A DNA stretch of 64,000 nucleotides from Tumebacillus lacus (lineage in GTDB: Bacteria; Bacillota; Bacilli; Tumebacillales; Tumebacillaceae). The translations under genes were made by a program, and so were the position numbers. Positions 57,404 to 64,000 of the stretch are shown here, in pieces; within the stretch, counting starts at the first letter, position 1, and each line of letters begins with the position of its first letter. Under the pieces are notes generated by a model that ran no database searches, was not told the DNA's origin, and saw only the letters and a list, made by a program, of their open reading frames with translations. Where the stretch lies: the NCBI RefSeq assembly GCF_026410385.1, contig NZ_JAPMLT010000017.1:1-64000 (forward strand). Direction: 5' to 3'.

Positions 57404-57784
57404 ATGCAGGAGGCTATGCGAGCTTTGCTCGTGATCGCGCATGGGAGTGTCGTGCCGGGGGCGGAGCGGGAGGTGTGGGCTTTGGCGGGCCGGATGCAGG
57501 AGCGGTCGGGGCTGGATGTGGTCGAGGTCGGGTATCTCGATTATACGGAGCCTAGCATCCCGGAGGCTTTGGCGGCTTGTGTGGAGAGGGGGGCGACGGA
57601 GATCGTTGTCCTGCCTTATTTTTTAGCAGAGGGATATCTCGTGCGCAAGGTGCGGCGGGCGATGACGGCGGCGATGGCGAATCATCCGGGGGTTCGGCTG
57701 CGCGAGGCGCGTGCGCTCGGGCCTGATCCCCGGTTCGCTGATATCGTGATGGATCGCATCCGCGAGGCTGCGAAAGACGATTAA
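57404..57784 (+). CDS. cbiX: Sirohydrochlorin chelatase of the short CbiX/SirB type
   Basis: A 126-residue single-domain chelatase. The metal-binding His is in LLVIAHGSVVPGAERE; the second conserved region is VEVGYLDYTEPSIPEAL, and VVLPYFLAEGYLVRKV follows. Short CbiX proteins act as dimers and insert Co2+ or Fe2+ into sirohydrochlorin for B12 or siroheme; short family members often have a second His in the FL-GxH region, which here reads FLAEGYL, so that residue is lost. Start ATG 57404, 8 nt from CAGGAGG. Its stop overlaps the stop of the convergent fur-type gene by 3 nt. Confidence 0.85.
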   Translation: MQEAMRALLVIAHGSVVPGAEREVWALAGRMQERSGLDVVEVGYLDYTEPSIPEALAACVERGATEIVVLPYFLAEGYLVRKVRRAMTAAMANHPGVRLREARALGPDPRFADIVMDRIREAAKDD

Positions 57785-58230
57785 GAGCAGTCGGAGCAGG
57801 CACCGAAGATCTCGAAGCGATGCGTCTCCACGTGAAAGCCCTTCGGCACTGTCAGGCCGAGATCGTCCATCGGGCAGCCTTCGACCAGTTCTGTTTTTCC
57901 GCAGCGGGTACAGATATAATGGTGATGGTGGTCGTGCGTATCGCAGGTGATGCGGAACTTGCTGCCGCCGTCGCCAAAGACAGACTCTTCGATGAGCCGC
58001 TCTTCTTTGAGCAGGTGCAAGTTGCGGTAGACGGTGTCAAAGGAGATGCGCGGATAATATTCTTTCATCCGTTCCAGCAGCTCTTTGGCTGAGATGTATC
58101 GATCTTCCGCCAGCAAGATCTCGACGATGTTTTGGCGTTTGCCGGTCAGTTTAAAGCCTTGTTCTTTTATGCGATCAAAGAATCTCTCTTTGGCCTGATC
58201 GTGATTGTGATCGTGTGCATGTTCGGGCAT
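57781..58230 (-). CDS. Fur-family metalloregulator, probably Zur
   Basis: A 149-residue regulator. The His-rich N-terminus (PEHAHDHNHDQ) precedes a winged helix (FKLTGKRQNIVEILLAE, SFDTVYRNLHLL). The dimer domain has Cys107-x-x-Cys110 (CTRCG) and Cys145-x-x-Cys148 (CSDCS), the structural Zn site, and a His-rich CDTHDHHHHYIC sensing strand. The features fit Zur or Fur; PerR would need its oxidisable His/Asp pattern. The neighbouring MFS gene is divergent with only 55 nt between, so autoregulation from there is likely. Start ATG 58230 follows AAAGGGGTG. Confidence 0.88.
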   Translation of the reverse strand: MPEHAHDHNHDQAKERFFDRIKEQGFKLTGKRQNIVEILLAEDRYISAKELLERMKEYYPRISFDTVYRNLHLLKEERLIEESVFGDGGSKFRITCDTHDHHHHYICTRCGKTELVEGCPMDDLGLTVPKGFHVETHRFEIFGACSDCS

Positions 58231-58285
58231 AGGCACACCCCTTTCCCAAAACTTCATCCATCATTATAACACAGAAAGGGTGTTG

Positions 58286-59482
58286 TTGATTTTGGAACAC
58301 ATCGACCGCGCGGTTCCGTCCGCCGGAAACCGTGGGCGCGCGCTCGGCGGTTTTTATTTTTTCTTCTTCATGGCGCTCGGGGCGGTCTACCCGATGTTGC
58401 CGCTGTTTCTGACGGAGCAGGGGCTTTCCGGGAAGGAGTTTTCGTTGATCATCACGCTCGGCATGCTGGTGATGGTCGTGTTTCAGCCGATCTGGGGGAT
58501 GATCTGTGATCGCTTCAAAGCGGAGCGGCTGATCCTGGTCCTGACGCTGCTCTTGGCAGGCGGGATCTCGGTGATCTATCCGTTTGCCGGATCGTTTGCG
58601 CTGTTTCTCGCGCTGTTTCTCGGGATGGCAATGTTTGAGTCATCGGGCATTCCCATCGTCGATTCGATGGCGCTCGGGCATGTGCAGAGCCACGGCGGAG
58701 ACTACGGCTCGCTGCGTCTGTGGGGGGCGATCGGGTTTGCGGTCGCGTCTTGGATCGCGGGACTGATCGCGGAAAAGGCCGGGCTGCAGGTGATCTTTTG
58801 GATCTACGGCCTGTCGTTTGCGGTCTGCGTGCTGCTGGTGCGCGGCCTGCCCAAAGCGTCGGTGAGCACAGTCAAAGTCGATCTGCGCTCGGGGCTTCGG
58901 ACATTGGTCCGGCTGCCGAAGTTTTTGCTGTTTTGTTTTGCGACTTTTATCGTGTTTGGCGTGATCCAGGCCAACAACAGTTTTTACGGGATCTTGTACA
59001 CGAGCATCGGCGGCAGCGTGGCCGGGGTCGGGCTGTCGTTTCTGATCGCGGCGGGCAGTGAAGCGCCGGTGATGCGCGTGGCCCAGCGGTTCATCAATCG
59101 GTTCGGACTGGTGACGATCCTCGTCTTTACAGCGTTGATCTCGGCCCTGCGCTGGATCTGGTACGGGGTCGATCCGTCGATGGAACTGATCTGGGCGTTG
59201 CTGCTGGTGCAAGGCGTGTCGGTGGGGCTGTATCTGCCCGCCGCCGCACAGTATGTGCGCGAGATCGCTCCGGAAGAAGTACAGGTGACGGCGATGGGCA
59301 TCTATTCGGCGGTCGGCAACGGGCTCGGCTCGATGGCGGGCACGTTGGCCGGCGGCATCGTGCTGGATCTGTACGGGATCTATACGACGTACCTGTTCTT
59401 TGGTATCGTGTCGATGGTTGGAGTCGGCCTGATGGCGTTGCTGCGGTTGATGCCGGATCGACTGGCAGAGAGGAGGGTGTGA
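58286..59482 (+). CDS. MFS transporter of the MFS_1/HcaT-NupG-like group
   Basis: A protein of about 398 residues and twelve membrane segments. The region GFYFFFFMALGAVYPMLPLFLTEQ and GSLRLWGAIGFAVAS resembles the nucleoside/3-phenylpropionate permease group. This is the second MFS protein in the window and is unrelated in detail to the first. Because it diverges from a metalloregulator gene, metal-linked expression is possible. Starts are uncertain: TTG 58286 lies 6 nt from GAAAGGG, with GTG 58280 and TTG 58292 as alternatives. A small gene follows after 3 nt. Confidence 0.8.
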   Translation: MILEHIDRAVPSAGNRGRALGGFYFFFFMALGAVYPMLPLFLTEQGLSGKEFSLIITLGMLVMVVFQPIWGMICDRFKAERLILVLTLLLAGGISVIYPFAGSFALFLALFLGMAMFESSGIPIVDSMALGHVQSHGGDYGSLRLWGAIGFAVASWIAGLIAEKAGLQVIFWIYGLSFAVCVLLVRGLPKASVSTVKVDLRSGLRTLVRLPKFLLFCFATFIVFGVIQANNSFYGILYTSIGGSVAGVGLSFLIAAGSEAPVMRVAQRFINRFGLVTILVFTALISALRWIWYGVDPSMELIWALLLVQGVSVGLYLPAAAQYVREIAPEEVQVTAMGIYSAVGNGLGSMAGTLAGGIVLDLYGIYTTYLFFGIVSMVGVGLMALLRLMPDRLAERRV

Positions 59483-59485
59483 GAG

Positions 59486-59788
59486 ATGCAGGAAGCGTTT
59501 GCGGAGATGGTGCAAAACTGGAACCGGATGGGTTCGACGCACGACATGGACGAAGCGGGCGATGCGGCCGACCGGTTTGAACGGTCGTTTTACGCGTTTA
59601 TCGACGAGGTGAAAGTGTGGGTGGACGCGCTGGAAAAACAGCCGAAGTCACTGGAGGAAGCGCTGGCACTTCCGGAGATCGAGGCGTTTTCGGAGCAACT
59701 GCCAGGTCCGCTCTTGCTGAACTTTGAGACGGAGTTGGAGCTGATCGTCGAAGGGCTGTCCAGAGAGACGGATGAAAAGGTGGAGTGA
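59486..59788 (+). CDS. Small acidic protein, function unknown
   Basis: A 100-residue helical protein (AFAEMVQNWNRMGSTHDMDE, FERSFYAFIDEVKVWVDAL) with many acidic residues and no cysteine. GAGAGGAGGGTG before the ATG. It forms one transcript with the MFS gene. Family not recognised. Confidence 0.68.
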   Translation: MQEAFAEMVQNWNRMGSTHDMDEAGDAADRFERSFYAFIDEVKVWVDALEKQPKSLEEALALPEIEAFSEQLPGPLLLNFETELELIVEGLSRETDEKVE

Positions 59789-59818
59789 GGGTCCCTGAGA
59801 GGGGCCCTTTTTTTGTTG
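59784..59818 (+). terminator. Terminator of the MFS unit
   Basis: GAGGGTCCCT and AGGGGCCCTT pair around GAG and lead into seven T residues. Confidence 0.8.
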
Positions 59819-59897
59819 ACAATGGGTGAGTACCTCTTGCGGTCGTTGCGGAATCGACATATGGTATCGTATCTCACCGACAAGGAGTGACTTGATA

Positions 59898-60017
59898 ATG
59901 GCAGCGTTCGGTTATTACACCCAGTGGGCAGTGGTCTTTCTGATCATCTTCGTGCTCTTCTTCCTGCTGGTCCCGGTTTGCTATCCGGTTACGACCACCC
60001 AAATTCAATGCAACTAA
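59898..60017 (+). CDS. 39-residue hydrophobic peptide, YjcZ-like
   Basis: A small protein with one membrane segment (WAVVFLIIFVLFFLLVPVC) after AAFGYYTQ and a polar tail (TTTQIQCN). AAGGAGTGA lies 8 nt before the ATG. Length and composition resemble the YjcZ/YhaL-type small proteins made in sporulating Bacilli, but the match is only general. It precedes Gly-rich coat-like and M23 genes. Confidence 0.65.
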   Translation: MAAFGYYTQWAVVFLIIFVLFFLLVPVCYPVTTTQIQCN

Positions 60018-60056
60018 GGGGGGAAATCTAGAAGGAGATCGAGGAGTGTTCAGTCA

Positions 60057-60527
60057 GTGGCGAAACGTGTAAAACACAACAAGAAGAAAACGAAACAGGC
60101 GGTACGCGTCAAAGGGCAACTGGTCTTCGCACCGGGTGCGGGCGGCAGTTCCTTTGGTGTGGGCGCGACCCAAGGCCCTGGGATCGCAGGCGGATTTGGT
60201 CAGACCGGACCGTTTGGCACCTCGGCAGCGTTGGGCTTTTCCGCGACGGGTCCCGGCGGTTCCGGGATCGGCATCGGCGGTGCGCAGACTCCGGGCGTCG
60301 CACCGGGCGCACCGGGCGGCGGCGCATTTGGCGTCGGGGCATCGCAAGGGCTCGGCTTTGGCGTGGGCGGCGGTGTGTCCACTCCGTTTGGGACGCAAGG
60401 CTTTGGCATCGCAGCATCGGGCCCCGGAGGTGCGGCGTTTGGCGCAGGCGGGGCATTCCGCGGCGGCGGCTTTGGTCCGAATCCGTATGGGCGTCTCGTT
60501 CGGCGCACGATGTGGGTCTGGATGTAA
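60057..60527 (+). CDS. Gly-rich low-complexity protein, coat- or exosporium-like
   Basis: A 156-residue protein. A basic N-terminus (AKRVKHNKKKTKQAVRVKG) is followed by about 115 residues built from Gly, Ala, Ser, Phe, Pro and Thr in imperfect repeats such as FGVGATQGPG, FGVGASQGLG and ATGPGGSG. The end returns to basic residues (RLVRRTMWVWM). There is no signal peptide. Such composition is seen in spore-coat and adhesive matrix proteins, but I assign no function. GTG start behind GAGGAG. It overlaps the M23 gene by 16 nt. Confidence 0.68.
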   Translation: MAKRVKHNKKKTKQAVRVKGQLVFAPGAGGSSFGVGATQGPGIAGGFGQTGPFGTSAALGFSATGPGGSGIGIGGAQTPGVAPGAPGGGAFGVGASQGLGFGVGGGVSTPFGTQGFGIAASGPGGAAFGAGGAFRGGGFGPNPYGRLVRRTMWVWM

Positions 60528-61060
60528 GGAAAAGCAGGTTCGGGAACAGCGCGTCGGTGCTGTTCCTGATCTTGTTTTGGCTCGTGTTTGCGGCGGCCGT
60601 TCCCGAGCATCACGGACCGCCGGGGATGAAAGCGCCGTGGCCGGCCGGGATCTCGTATCTGTGCATCAAAGGTCGGTACGGCGACACGCACCGCGATGAG
60701 CACACGTACCACGCGTTCGATTTTGAAATGCCGGTCGGCTCGCCGGTGGTGGCTGCGGCAGACGGGGTTGTGAGTCTGACCGGGTATACCGGGGCGGACG
60801 GGTACGGCGATCAGGTGCGCATCCGGCATCGGAACGGGAGTTATACGTTATATGCGCATCTGTCCATCCATTGTGTGCGTGTCGGTCAGCGGGTCAGGCA
60901 AGGGCAGGTGATCGGCTATTCCGGGGTGACAGGCTATACGTTTTCCCCGCATTTGCATTTTTGCGTGATTACGCGAGACAACATCAGCCTGCCGTCTGTG
61001 TTTGCTGACATCGGAGTGCCGGTGGAGGACAGGTGGTATCGGTCAAAAAATGGAGGCTAG
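60512..61060 (+). CDS. M23-family peptidoglycan endopeptidase (LytM-like)
   Basis: A 182-residue exported protein. The N-terminus has a membrane segment or signal (SASVLFLILFWLVFAAAV). The LytM domain shows HTYHAFDFEMPVGSPVVAA, with the metal-binding His/Asp of the Y-x-x-DF-x-MP subgroup, then TLYAHLSIHCV and the HLHF motif (FSPHLHFCV). It should cut peptide cross-links of the wall. The start is uncertain: GTG 60512 overlaps the previous gene and lacks a site; GTG 60557 is a shorter alternative that keeps the signal. The placement suggests coupled translation with the Gly-rich protein. Confidence 0.82.
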   Translation: MGLDVRKSRFGNSASVLFLILFWLVFAAAVPEHHGPPGMKAPWPAGISYLCIKGRYGDTHRDEHTYHAFDFEMPVGSPVVAAADGVVSLTGYTGADGYGDQVRIRHRNGSYTLYAHLSIHCVRVGQRVRQGQVIGYSGVTGYTFSPHLHFCVITRDNISLPSVFADIGVPVEDRWYRSKNGG

Positions 61061-61101
61061 TCTTCGATGAGGAGGCTGGCTTTTTTTTCGGGGCGGACGT
61101 G

Positions 61102-61133
61102 AAAAACGCCAGTCAGGGACGACTGGCGTTTTT
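61102..61133. terminator. Bidirectional terminator
   Basis: AAAAACGCCAGTC and GACTGGCGTTTTT form a perfect stem around AGGGAC, between the M23 and kinase genes. Confidence 0.93.
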
Positions 61134-61154
61134 GCGCGGAATACGGTATGGGTC

Positions 61155-63368
61155 CTATGATTCCTCTTCCCCGCCCTCACACGGCTCCGGCAGCCGCACC
61201 GTAAACGTCGTGCCTTCGCCCGCCGTACTCTCGCAAGTAAGAGAGCCGCCGTGGGATTCGACGATCTTTTTGCAGACGGGGAGGCCGAGGCCGGTGCCCA
61301 TCGCTTTGGTGGTGAAGAAGGGGTCGAAGATCTTCGCCAGCTGCTCCTGCGTGATGCCGCAGCCGTTGTCGGCGACGTCGATCCGGTATTCGTGCGCTTC
61401 GGCTCGCAGCGAGATTCGGACGCGGCCGTCGCTGCTGTTGTCGATGGCGTCGAACGCGTTGCGTACGAGGTTGATCAGCACCTGTTTCAGCTCGCGGCTG
61501 AGGCCGTGCACTTCGCAGCCGGGCGTGTTGATCAGTTCGAGGTGGATGCCGCGGTAGTTGGCCTCGCCTTCGAGCAGCATGAACGTCTCGCTGACGAGAT
61601 CGGACAGGGAGATCCGCTCCCATTTCATCTGCGGGGCGCGGGCCATGCTCAGGTATTCGCTGAGGATCGAGTTCATCCGGTCGATCTCGGTCTGCATGAC
61701 TTCGAGGTACATCTGCTGGGTCTCGCCGGTGATCTGTCCGGCCAAGAGCTGCAGGAAGCCGCGCACGGAGGTCATCGGGTTGCGCACTTCATGGGCGATG
61801 GTCGCCGCCATCTGGACGTAGTGCGAATGCGCATCGACGCGCTGGGAGAGCTCTTCCCACTCGCGGTAGACGGTGTTGTCTTTGATCAAGAGCATGCAGC
61901 CGTCCGCTTCGCCGGTGTACGGGTTGAGCATCGGGAACAGGTCAAATTCAAAGTCATACTCCCGCTCGTCGAGCAGGCATTTCGCCGCTGGCAGGTGCGA
62001 GCGGATGCCGGTCGCCATCGCGCGCTCGATGTGTTGCCAGAGGCTCGGGCCGTCGCCGATCAGTTCGTACCCCCACGTTTGGTCGAGCGTCTTTTCGATC
62101 AGATCGTGTTCCGATTTGCCAAACAGGCGGCAGACGGCGGGGTTGACGTATTTGATCTGCCGGTCGCGGTTGACGAGGATCATGCACAGGGGGATGGAGT
62201 TGAAGATGTAGTGCGTTTTTTGTGTCAATCGATCCAGTTCCAGTTCGTCGGACAGGTCGTGAATCATGCAGAGGTAGCCGAGTGATTCTCCGTCTTCGCC
62301 GCTTAACGGGCGAATGGTGATCGAGATCGGGATCTCCTGACCTTTTTTATTGATCAGCGTGCCGAGGACGTTTTCCATCGAGCGGTTGAAAGCAAAGAGG
62401 TCGCTGATGGTGCCGCCGTCCATCAACCGGTAGTGAGCGTGCCACTCTTGATGGGTCCAACCTTGCATCTCTTCGGGATCAAACCCGCTGAGTTTTTGGA
62501 AATACGGGTTCATGTAGCGAACCATTCGATTCGCATCGAGCGTGATGATGCCAAACGGCAGTTGGTTGAGCACTTCGCGTTTACGACGGCGCGTGTACTG
62601 GACCATGTTGATCGTCTTGGCGAACGCATCCGGCAGTTCTTTGAGCAAGGTGAACTCGTTTGGATCGGTCGTCAGGTCTTGTTCGCCGGCGTCGTATTTG
62701 TGCAGCCAACTCATCAGGCGGTTCAACTCGCCGTCCAGCCGTTGGTTGCGACGCCATTCGTTCATGGCGAGCACGGTGATCACGAGCAGAGACAGCAGGC
62801 AGACGATCCCGCCGGTCAGCCAGATGGATCGGATCTGCTGGGAAAGCGAATGGATCGATTGGGTGATCGAGATCAGCACCTGCCGCTCCCCGATCTGCAA
62901 CGGCAGCGAGTATACGTAGACAGGCGTGCTGCGAATGTCGGGCGACGACTTGTAGTAAAGGGGCATGCCCGTCTCGTAGGCGGTCTGTGCTCCCTGCGTC
63001 ATCGGGGTCGGGCGGGTCAGGTCGAGCGGTGCGTCATCGCGCGGTGAAATGGCGACCACGATCCCTGTTTCGGGGAAATAGACCGACCCGCCGAGGCTGT
63101 CCCACCCGTCCAAGTATGCGAGCGTGACTTCGTCGAGGATCGGTTGCACGAGCTGTTCGGCTGCGTCGCGGTCACCGGAAGACAGGGCGTTGAGCAGGGA
63201 CGGGCTGTTTTTGATCCGCTCAGTTAATTGCGTGTTGAGGGTGCGCAGTTTGTGTTCGTTTTCCTCTTGCAAGGAACTGACGGCGATCTGAACCAGCGTG
63301 TAGGTCGTCAATAAGATGAGGAGCGCTGGCACTATATATTTCATTGCGTACCGGAATTTCTGGTTCAT
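61155..63368 (-). CDS. PAS-containing sensor histidine kinase, sporulation (KinA-E) type
   Basis: A 737-residue membrane kinase. TM1 (about 10-30), an extracytoplasmic sensor of about 150 residues, and TM2 (about 183-203) are followed by two PAS domains (about 266-376, 386-500) and the kinase core. The phospho-acceptor is His526 in ATIAHEVRNPMTSVRGFLQLL-type context. The ATPase region has NLVRNAFDAID, DNGCGITQEQLAKIF and TTKAMGTGLGLPVC. No response regulator adjoins it, as usual for Spo0A phosphorelay kinases. The M1 choice is ATG 63368; ATG 63380 touches its GAGG site. Confidence 0.88.
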   Translation of the reverse strand: MNQKFRYAMKYIVPALLILLTTYTLVQIAVSSLQEENEHKLRTLNTQLTERIKNSPSLLNALSSGDRDAAEQLVQPILDEVTLAYLDGWDSLGGSVYFPETGIVVAISPRDDAPLDLTRPTPMTQGAQTAYETGMPLYYKSSPDIRSTPVYVYSLPLQIGERQVLISITQSIHSLSQQIRSIWLTGGIVCLLSLLVITVLAMNEWRRNQRLDGELNRLMSWLHKYDAGEQDLTTDPNEFTLLKELPDAFAKTINMVQYTRRRKREVLNQLPFGIITLDANRMVRYMNPYFQKLSGFDPEEMQGWTHQEWHAHYRLMDGGTISDLFAFNRSMENVLGTLINKKGQEIPISITIRPLSGEDGESLGYLCMIHDLSDELELDRLTQKTHYIFNSIPLCMILVNRDRQIKYVNPAVCRLFGKSEHDLIEKTLDQTWGYELIGDGPSLWQHIERAMATGIRSHLPAAKCLLDEREYDFEFDLFPMLNPYTGEADGCMLLIKDNTVYREWEELSQRVDAHSHYVQMAATIAHEVRNPMTSVRGFLQLLAGQITGETQQMYLEVMQTEIDRMNSILSEYLSMARAPQMKWERISLSDLVSETFMLLEGEANYRGIHLELINTPGCEVHGLSRELKQVLINLVRNAFDAIDNSSDGRVRISLRAEAHEYRIDVADNGCGITQEQLAKIFDPFFTTKAMGTGLGLPVCKKIVESHGGSLTCESTAGEGTTFTVRLPEPCEGGEEES

Positions 63369-63638
63369 GGAGAGATCCATCCTCTGTCTCTGTAGTTTAT
63401 CGATGAATCATACCGTTCTTTGCCATTGCATGAATGTACATGTTGTATGATATCTGTAATTATCTATTACGACAATCTCTTTTTTATGAGTCATTGCTAC
63501 TTGCAACCTGACAGGATTTGTTTAATAGGAAAGAGATCCCGGAAATTACCTGCGTGACAGACAAGGATTCTGATCTTCCGGTCACGAATAAAAAGAGTTT
63601 GGAGAGAACGTTCGTTCCCATGAGAAGAGGGGGAGAGT

Positions 63639-64000
63639 ATGAATCTCGATCTGTTGCTCGATGAATGGAAGCGCACTGATTCATTTTTGCAAAATGTCAC
63701 ACATTGGCGCGTCTACCCAGGGCAGGAAGCGGTGTACGCCGATTTCCCTGCCACGCTGGATGAGCGTCTGCAAGATAGCTTGAGAAAAAAGGGCATCCGT
63801 CAACTGTATTCGCACCAAGCAGAGTCGTTTGACACGGTCCGCTCCGGCAGACACAGCGTGGTCGTGACGCCGACGGCGTCCGGCAAGACGCTGTGCTACA
63901 ACCTGCCTGTGCTCGACACGATGCTGAACGACAGCACGGCGCGGGCTTTGTACCTGTTCCCGACCAAGGCGCTGGCACAGGATCAGATGAAGGAACTGCA
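63639..64000 (+). CDS. mrfA: DEAD/DEAH-box helicase, MrfA (YprA)-like, 5' part
   Basis: Open from ATG 63639 to the end of the window (about 120 codons). The N-terminus (NLDLLLDEWKRTDSFLQNVT) and the Q-motif region GIRQLYSHQAESFD precede Walker A PTASGKT and motif Ia FPTKALAQDQ. This matches the large MrfA/YprA helicases, which in Bacillus repair mitomycin-type damage together with the exonuclease MrfB. Ribosome-binding site GAAGAGGGGGAG. The rest lies beyond the window. Confidence 0.88.
   Translation, partial: MNLDLLLDEWKRTDSFLQNVTHWRVYPGQEAVYADFPATLDERLQDSLRKKGIRQLYSHQAESFDTVRSGRHSVVVTPTASGKTLCYNLPVLDTMLNDSTARALYLFPTKALAQDQMKEL

Overview
The window is a chromosomal segment of a low-G+C-phylum (Firmicutes/Bacillota) endospore former with a fairly GC-rich genome. 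The best guess is an Alicyclobacillaceae relative such as Tumebacillus; this is inferred from gene content and not proven. Supporting signs are the Bacillus-type order acpS-ydcC-alr-ndoAI-ndoA, a T-box leader before alaS, a KinA-like PAS histidine kinase, Gly-rich coat-like small proteins, and strong AGGAGG ribosome-binding sites with frequent GTG/TTG starts.

Layout. 1-3.5 kb: 3' end of an rRNA operon (23S end, tRNA-Gly, tRNA-Leu, 5S), a decayed beta-helix/pectate-lyase-like gene, and a ten-tRNA array (Tyr, Lys, Arg, Pro, Cys, Val, Gly, CAU, Arg, Pro) with an internal promoter. 3.5-10.3 kb: MFS exporter, membrane-anchored parvulin, an XRE regulator, two divergent HTH-TPR regulators and a small membrane protein. 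10.4-23 kb: a long co-directional aromatic-acid operon (paaX, FlK-like thioesterase, EthD, paaG, paaA, CxxC mini-protein, paaH, degenerate HAD paralogue, paaJ, Phe/Leu-type dehydrogenase, E1alpha, E1beta, E2, E3). It reads as a route from phenylalanine through phenylpyruvate and phenylacetyl-CoA into the phenylacetate pathway, but paaBCDE and paaZ are not in it.

23-31.4 kb: a coiled-coil repeat protein, a methyltransferase, a GNAT gene with a truncated copy, a CDF metal transporter, then a WXG100-type polymorphic toxin followed by four related immunity-like genes interleaved with an SseB-like gene and an internally deleted SseB remnant. 31.4-42 kb: mntP, a yybP-ykoY (Mn2+) riboswitch with a TerC gene, two tiny ORFs (one with a FliM-like LSQEEID motif), a hydrolase, a cysteine-free HesB/IscA-like protein, a ykkC-class riboswitch in front of an ABC-2 exporter, and several membrane proteins.

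42-50.3 kb: GNAT, acpS, ydcC, alr, the ndoAI-ndoA toxin-antitoxin pair, a 26-residue peptide gene built of VIIRG repeats, and T-box plus alaS. 50.4-53.6 kb: a markedly AT-rich two-gene island encoding a HEPN-like small protein and an 894-aa protein with a ParA-like KGGVGRT domain fused to a second P-loop NTPase. This is the best candidate for an undescribed (probably defence-type) system. 53.6-64 kb: GNAT, esterase, a putative gluzincin overlapping a membrane protein, cbiX and zur/fur converging, an MFS carrier, small hydrophobic and Gly-rich proteins, an M23 peptidase, a sporulation-type histidine kinase, and the start of an MrfA/YprA-type helicase.
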